A DNA stretch of 64,000 nt from Oceanobacillus kimchii X50 (lineage in GTDB: Bacteria > Bacillota > Bacilli > Bacillales > Amphibacillaceae), in contig NZ_CM001792.1 of assembly GCF_000340475.1 (NCBI RefSeq), forward strand, positions 464,783 to 528,782, read 5' to 3'. Positions 61,750 to 64,000 of the stretch are shown piece after piece. Under the pieces are notes generated by a model. The model saw nothing but the letters and a program-made list of their open reading frames with translations. It was not told where the DNA came from and did not search any database. Position numbers and translations under genes: made by a program. Each line of letters begins with the position of its first letter. Position 1 is the first letter of the stretch.

Positions 61750-61851
61750 TCACAATTTTTAAAGAAAACAGATAGTAGGTTTATTTCTACAAGTTTCTAT
61801 TCATGGGTTCCTGTTATGTTGGAAAATTTAAAACAGGAAGGATGAAAGAAA

Positions 61852-62220
61852 TTGGCTAATTTGACAGAGCGCCAGGCAAGGTTGTTATCTCTTCTTCAAA
61901 ACTTGCAAAACTTAAATACAAACTCATTAACGAATACTGATTTTTCAATTGATTTTCCGAGCATTGATTTAGGTATAGACTTGGGAGGAATTAGTATTGG
62001 TAGTGGTGGAAATGGAGAGAACGGAAACGGAGGTAGTTTACCAAGTAATATACGACAAGTATTACTTGGCCTATTAAATGAAAATGTGGATGTCTCTACT
62101 CCGTTTGGTATCGTATCAGGACTTCTTATTTCTGTGCTAAATGACTATATTGTTCTGATTGATAATGGAGAACAAGTGCTAGTTTTAATTGATAAAATCG
62201 AAACAGTAAACGAATCTTAA
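61852..62220 (+). CDS. Probable spore coat-associated protein, Gly/Asn linker
   Basis: The 122-residue protein has an N-terminal helix (LTERQARLLSLLQNLQNLN), an Ile/Asp/Gly-rich middle with a GNGENGNGG linker, and a C-terminal beta-rich part (VDVSTPFGIVSGLLISVLNDYIVLIDN, then EQVLVLIDKIETV) that reads like a small Sm-like barrel. The start is TTG 61852 after GGAAGGATG. I do not recognise the family; location in the coat cluster suggests a spore surface role. Confidence 0.65.
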   Translation: MANLTERQARLLSLLQNLQNLNTNSLTNTDFSIDFPSIDLGIDLGGISIGSGGNGENGNGGSLPSNIRQVLLGLLNENVDVSTPFGIVSGLLISVLNDYIVLIDNGEQVLVLIDKIETVNES

Positions 62221-62236
62221 AAAGGAGAGATAATTA

Positions 62237-62443
62237 ATGAATAATACGTTTGCAGCTGAATTAGCTTCCCGTATAGGAACAACAATTGAGATTGCTACAG
62301 ACAATAACCTGATTGAAGGCGTATTATCCAGTGTTTCACTTGGAGTGGTTCTAGTGATTGAAACTGGTGGTTATAGTGGTAGTAATAGACGATATATTGC
62401 TTTGAGTGCAATTAATTTTGTCCGCTTTTCTAGTGCGGCATAA
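62237..62443 (+). CDS. Small beta-rich protein of the coat cluster
   Basis: The 68-residue protein reads ASRIGTTIEIATDNNLIEGVLSSVSLGVVLVIETGG and then YIALSAINFVRF. The alternating short strands resemble the C-terminal part of the preceding gene product and DUF2642-like (Sm-like) small Bacillus proteins. AAAGGAG lies nine bases before ATG 62237, 17 bases after the previous stop, so both are one unit. Function is unknown. Confidence 0.65.
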   Translation: MNNTFAAELASRIGTTIEIATDNNLIEGVLSSVSLGVVLVIETGGYSGSNRRYIALSAINFVRFSSAA

Positions 62444-62486
62444 GTTAAGATCCTAGTCAAAGATATATTACGGTAACACTTGGTTG

Positions 62487-62531
62487 GCTGGCGAGTCTAT
62501 GAGTAGTTTTAAATTTAAGAAGGCTCGCCTG
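62487..62531. terminator. Hairpin between coat cluster and glycosyltransferase
   Basis: GGCGAGTCT pairs with AGGCTCGCC around a 27-base loop. The following DNA is only partly T-rich, so it is a weak terminator candidate for either convergent gene. Confidence 0.5.
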
Positions 62532-62628
62532 TGCCATCCTCTCACTAGATTATTCATTTTTTTCAATTAAGGTATTTTATAAAGCGTTATATTACTAATT
62601 GTTATGTCACATCCCTTATGCACTTAGT

Positions 62629-63894
62629 TTAATCTGTCTTGAAATTTTGTTCCATATACTTTACATAATCTCGCCATTTGAAATGGTTATTTTTAGTAAT
62701 GCTTTGATCATGTTCTCTTACATTGTAAATAGTAAAATCATAATAACAAAAATTTCCGCGATCCAATAAGGAATGCAGTACTGTCACATCTTCATATAAT
62801 CTACCTTCTTCAAAAGGAATTGTTGGAAATCCATGAATTGATTTTAAACTAGATGTACGATAGATTCTTGGACCCAGAGGTAAGGAGTATTTAAATAATT
62901 GTTGTTTATGATGAATTTGTTTTCCTTTTGCATGCGTAGTATATATTACTTCATCGTTAGGGAGTTGCTTCCATTTTCTGAAATTACCATAAAGAAGAAC
63001 ATACTTTTTTTCTAAATAGTGGAGATAATTTTTAATGGTTGATATAGCGTCGTAGTCTAACCAATCATCCGCATCTAATTCAAGAATGAAATCGCTATTT
63101 ACGTAAGAGAGCAATTTATTTAATGCCTTCGCTTTTCCTTTATTCTTTTGATAGTAGGTACGTATTGGTTGAAACTTGGTCCATTGATTAATACGGGAAG
63201 CAGTGAGATCAGTTGATCCATCATCCATAATAAGAATTTCATCCGCTGGTTCATTTTGTAAATATGCAGATTGGATGGCAGTGTCAACATAAGATTCTGC
63301 ATTATAAGCACAAATTAAGACAGCGATTGAAGGAGCTTGTTTGTAGTTAAGTTTAGAACTATAAGAATGGATTACTTGTTGTTTTTCCACTTCAGATCTA
63401 GAATTATTAACCTTTGTTGGTTTGATATTTAATATCTTTGATGTACTAAAATTTTCTTTACTTAACCATAAGGGAAAGATTGCCTCTTGAAATACAAGGT
63501 GTTTACTTGAATGAAATGGATACTTTATTAATGTTGATATTGGAACTAAGGCAGGGTAGTTAATCGTTACATTTCTATATTCTTTTTCTATATGATATAT
63601 TGTGTCTTTTGCTATCGAAAAATTACTTTGTAAATAGTCGGTATTATAAAAAAATAATACCGCTGTTGCTTTTGATTTTTCGATTATACGATTAAGCGTT
63701 AAACCTAAATCATTGTCTATAAGAGAAATTTGTTCTAGTAGAGGATTGTTAATATCTTTCGTCAAACTGTTATTTTTTAAATTAATACATCGAATCTCCG
63801 AAACAGATGATTTTAGTGGTTTAAGGGATTGTAATGTATTCATAAATGTCTGTTTATTCAGGCTATTAATAATACAAACTAGAAAATTGTTCAA
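62629..63894 (-). CDS. Family 2 glycosyltransferase
   Basis: The 421-residue protein has a GT-A domain in its C-terminal two thirds: SIAVLICAYNAESYVDTAIQS, DEILIMDDGSTDLTA with the nucleotide-binding aspartates, NKGKAKALNKLL, and FILELDADDWL carrying the DxD metal motif. The N-terminal 190 residues are a separate alpha/beta-looking part that I do not recognise. TTG 63894 lies eight bases after GGAGG; ATG 63909 has no ribosome site. Position next to coat genes suggests spore surface polysaccharide synthesis (inference). Confidence 0.88.
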   Translation of the reverse strand: MNNFLVCIINSLNKQTFMNTLQSLKPLKSSVSEIRCINLKNNSLTKDINNPLLEQISLIDNDLGLTLNRIIEKSKATAVLFFYNTDYLQSNFSIAKDTIYHIEKEYRNVTINYPALVPISTLIKYPFHSSKHLVFQEAIFPLWLSKENFSTSKILNIKPTKVNNSRSEVEKQQVIHSYSSKLNYKQAPSIAVLICAYNAESYVDTAIQSAYLQNEPADEILIMDDGSTDLTASRINQWTKFQPIRTYYQKNKGKAKALNKLLSYVNSDFILELDADDWLDYDAISTIKNYLHYLEKKYVLLYGNFRKWKQLPNDEVIYTTHAKGKQIHHKQQLFKYSLPLGPRIYRTSSLKSIHGFPTIPFEEGRLYEDVTVLHSLLDRGNFCYYDFTIYNVREHDQSITKNNHFKWRDYVKYMEQNFKTD

Positions 63895-63939
63895 TTTATA
63901 TTCCTCCATTCACGGTTAAAATTTATGTATTGAAAAAGA

Positions 63940-63970
63940 AAATCATGCTTAATAAGTGGTGATTTTTTTA
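63940..63970. terminator. Terminator hairpin at window end
   Basis: AAATCA pairs with TGATTT, with an inner CTTAATAAG palindrome, and T runs on either strand. It probably ends a minus-strand gene outside the window. Confidence 0.5.
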
Positions 63971-64000
63971 TGGGAAGTTGAGCGGGTGAATAGCGAATAA

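Overview
The window looks like a chromosomal segment of a moderately halophilic or halotolerant, spore-forming member of the Bacillaceae, most like Oceanobacillus. This is inferred from the low G+C content, the strong GGAGG-type ribosome sites with many TTG and GTG starts, the Bacillus-type gene set (yueI, ydaT, ytzI, yclNOPQ, T-box leaders, CotX-type spore coat genes) and a full ectoine synthesis and uptake set. No rRNA, tRNA, CRISPR array, prophage or intact insertion sequence was seen.

Layout. 1-4000: a cut-off zinc-ribbon gene, a degenerate Bacillaceae repeat, yueI, a metallo-beta-lactamase-fold hydrolase, a VOC protein overlapping exoA, and a membrane protein. 4145-7354: a self-contained GntR(YtrA-type)/ABC transporter operon behind a near-perfect 49-nt palindrome. 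7590-10000: ectABC, with 10-bp phased direct repeats upstream of the promoter and an ectA frame that has no ATG, GTG or TTG start. 10082-11122: a TetR regulator, a 40-codon gene, paired operator-like sites and three tandem hairpins. 11177-18218: the complete trpEGDCFBA operon on the minus strand behind two tandem tryptophan-specific T-boxes. 18285-28997: single housekeeping genes (Fur-controlled nitroreductase, HD hydrolases, VanY-type carboxypeptidase, pepT, sulfurtransferase, tag, chemoreceptor, aldo/keto reductase, fni). 29022-33768: ydaT behind a sigma-B-like promoter, then yclNOPQ siderophore uptake with two Fur boxes. 33877-35565: a DsbA-family protein and a SurA-N lipoprotein. 35547-43055: hisZGDBHAF-hisIE-hisC on the minus strand, divergent from hisJ, so the whole histidine pathway after PRPP is present. 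44090-45899: DUF915 hydrolase and murB. 45982-49081: ehuBCDA ectoine uptake; ehuC also lacks a canonical start. 49472-54376: ytzI, a peptidase, a PlsY-like protein, DUF456, pncA and proS behind a proline T-box. 54435-59213: PadR/HAAS pair, isochorismatase-fold and M20 hydrolases, GNAT, trhO. 59595-63894: a spore-coat region (CotW-like, two CotX-type proteins, two small coat-like proteins) with a broken YjcZ-like remnant and a family 2 glycosyltransferase.

How it fits together. Two parts of the window serve ectoine: ectABC makes it from aspartate semialdehyde via diaminobutyrate, and ehuBCDA recovers it from outside. Both units contain a gene whose reading frame begins only with AUC or AUU next to a well-placed ribosome site. 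Iron-responsive control (Fur boxes over nitroreductase, yclN and yclQ) and tRNA-sensing control (Trp, Trp and Pro T-boxes) are readable directly from the DNA. Gene starts were chosen from ribosome-site spacing and so often differ from the longest possible frame.
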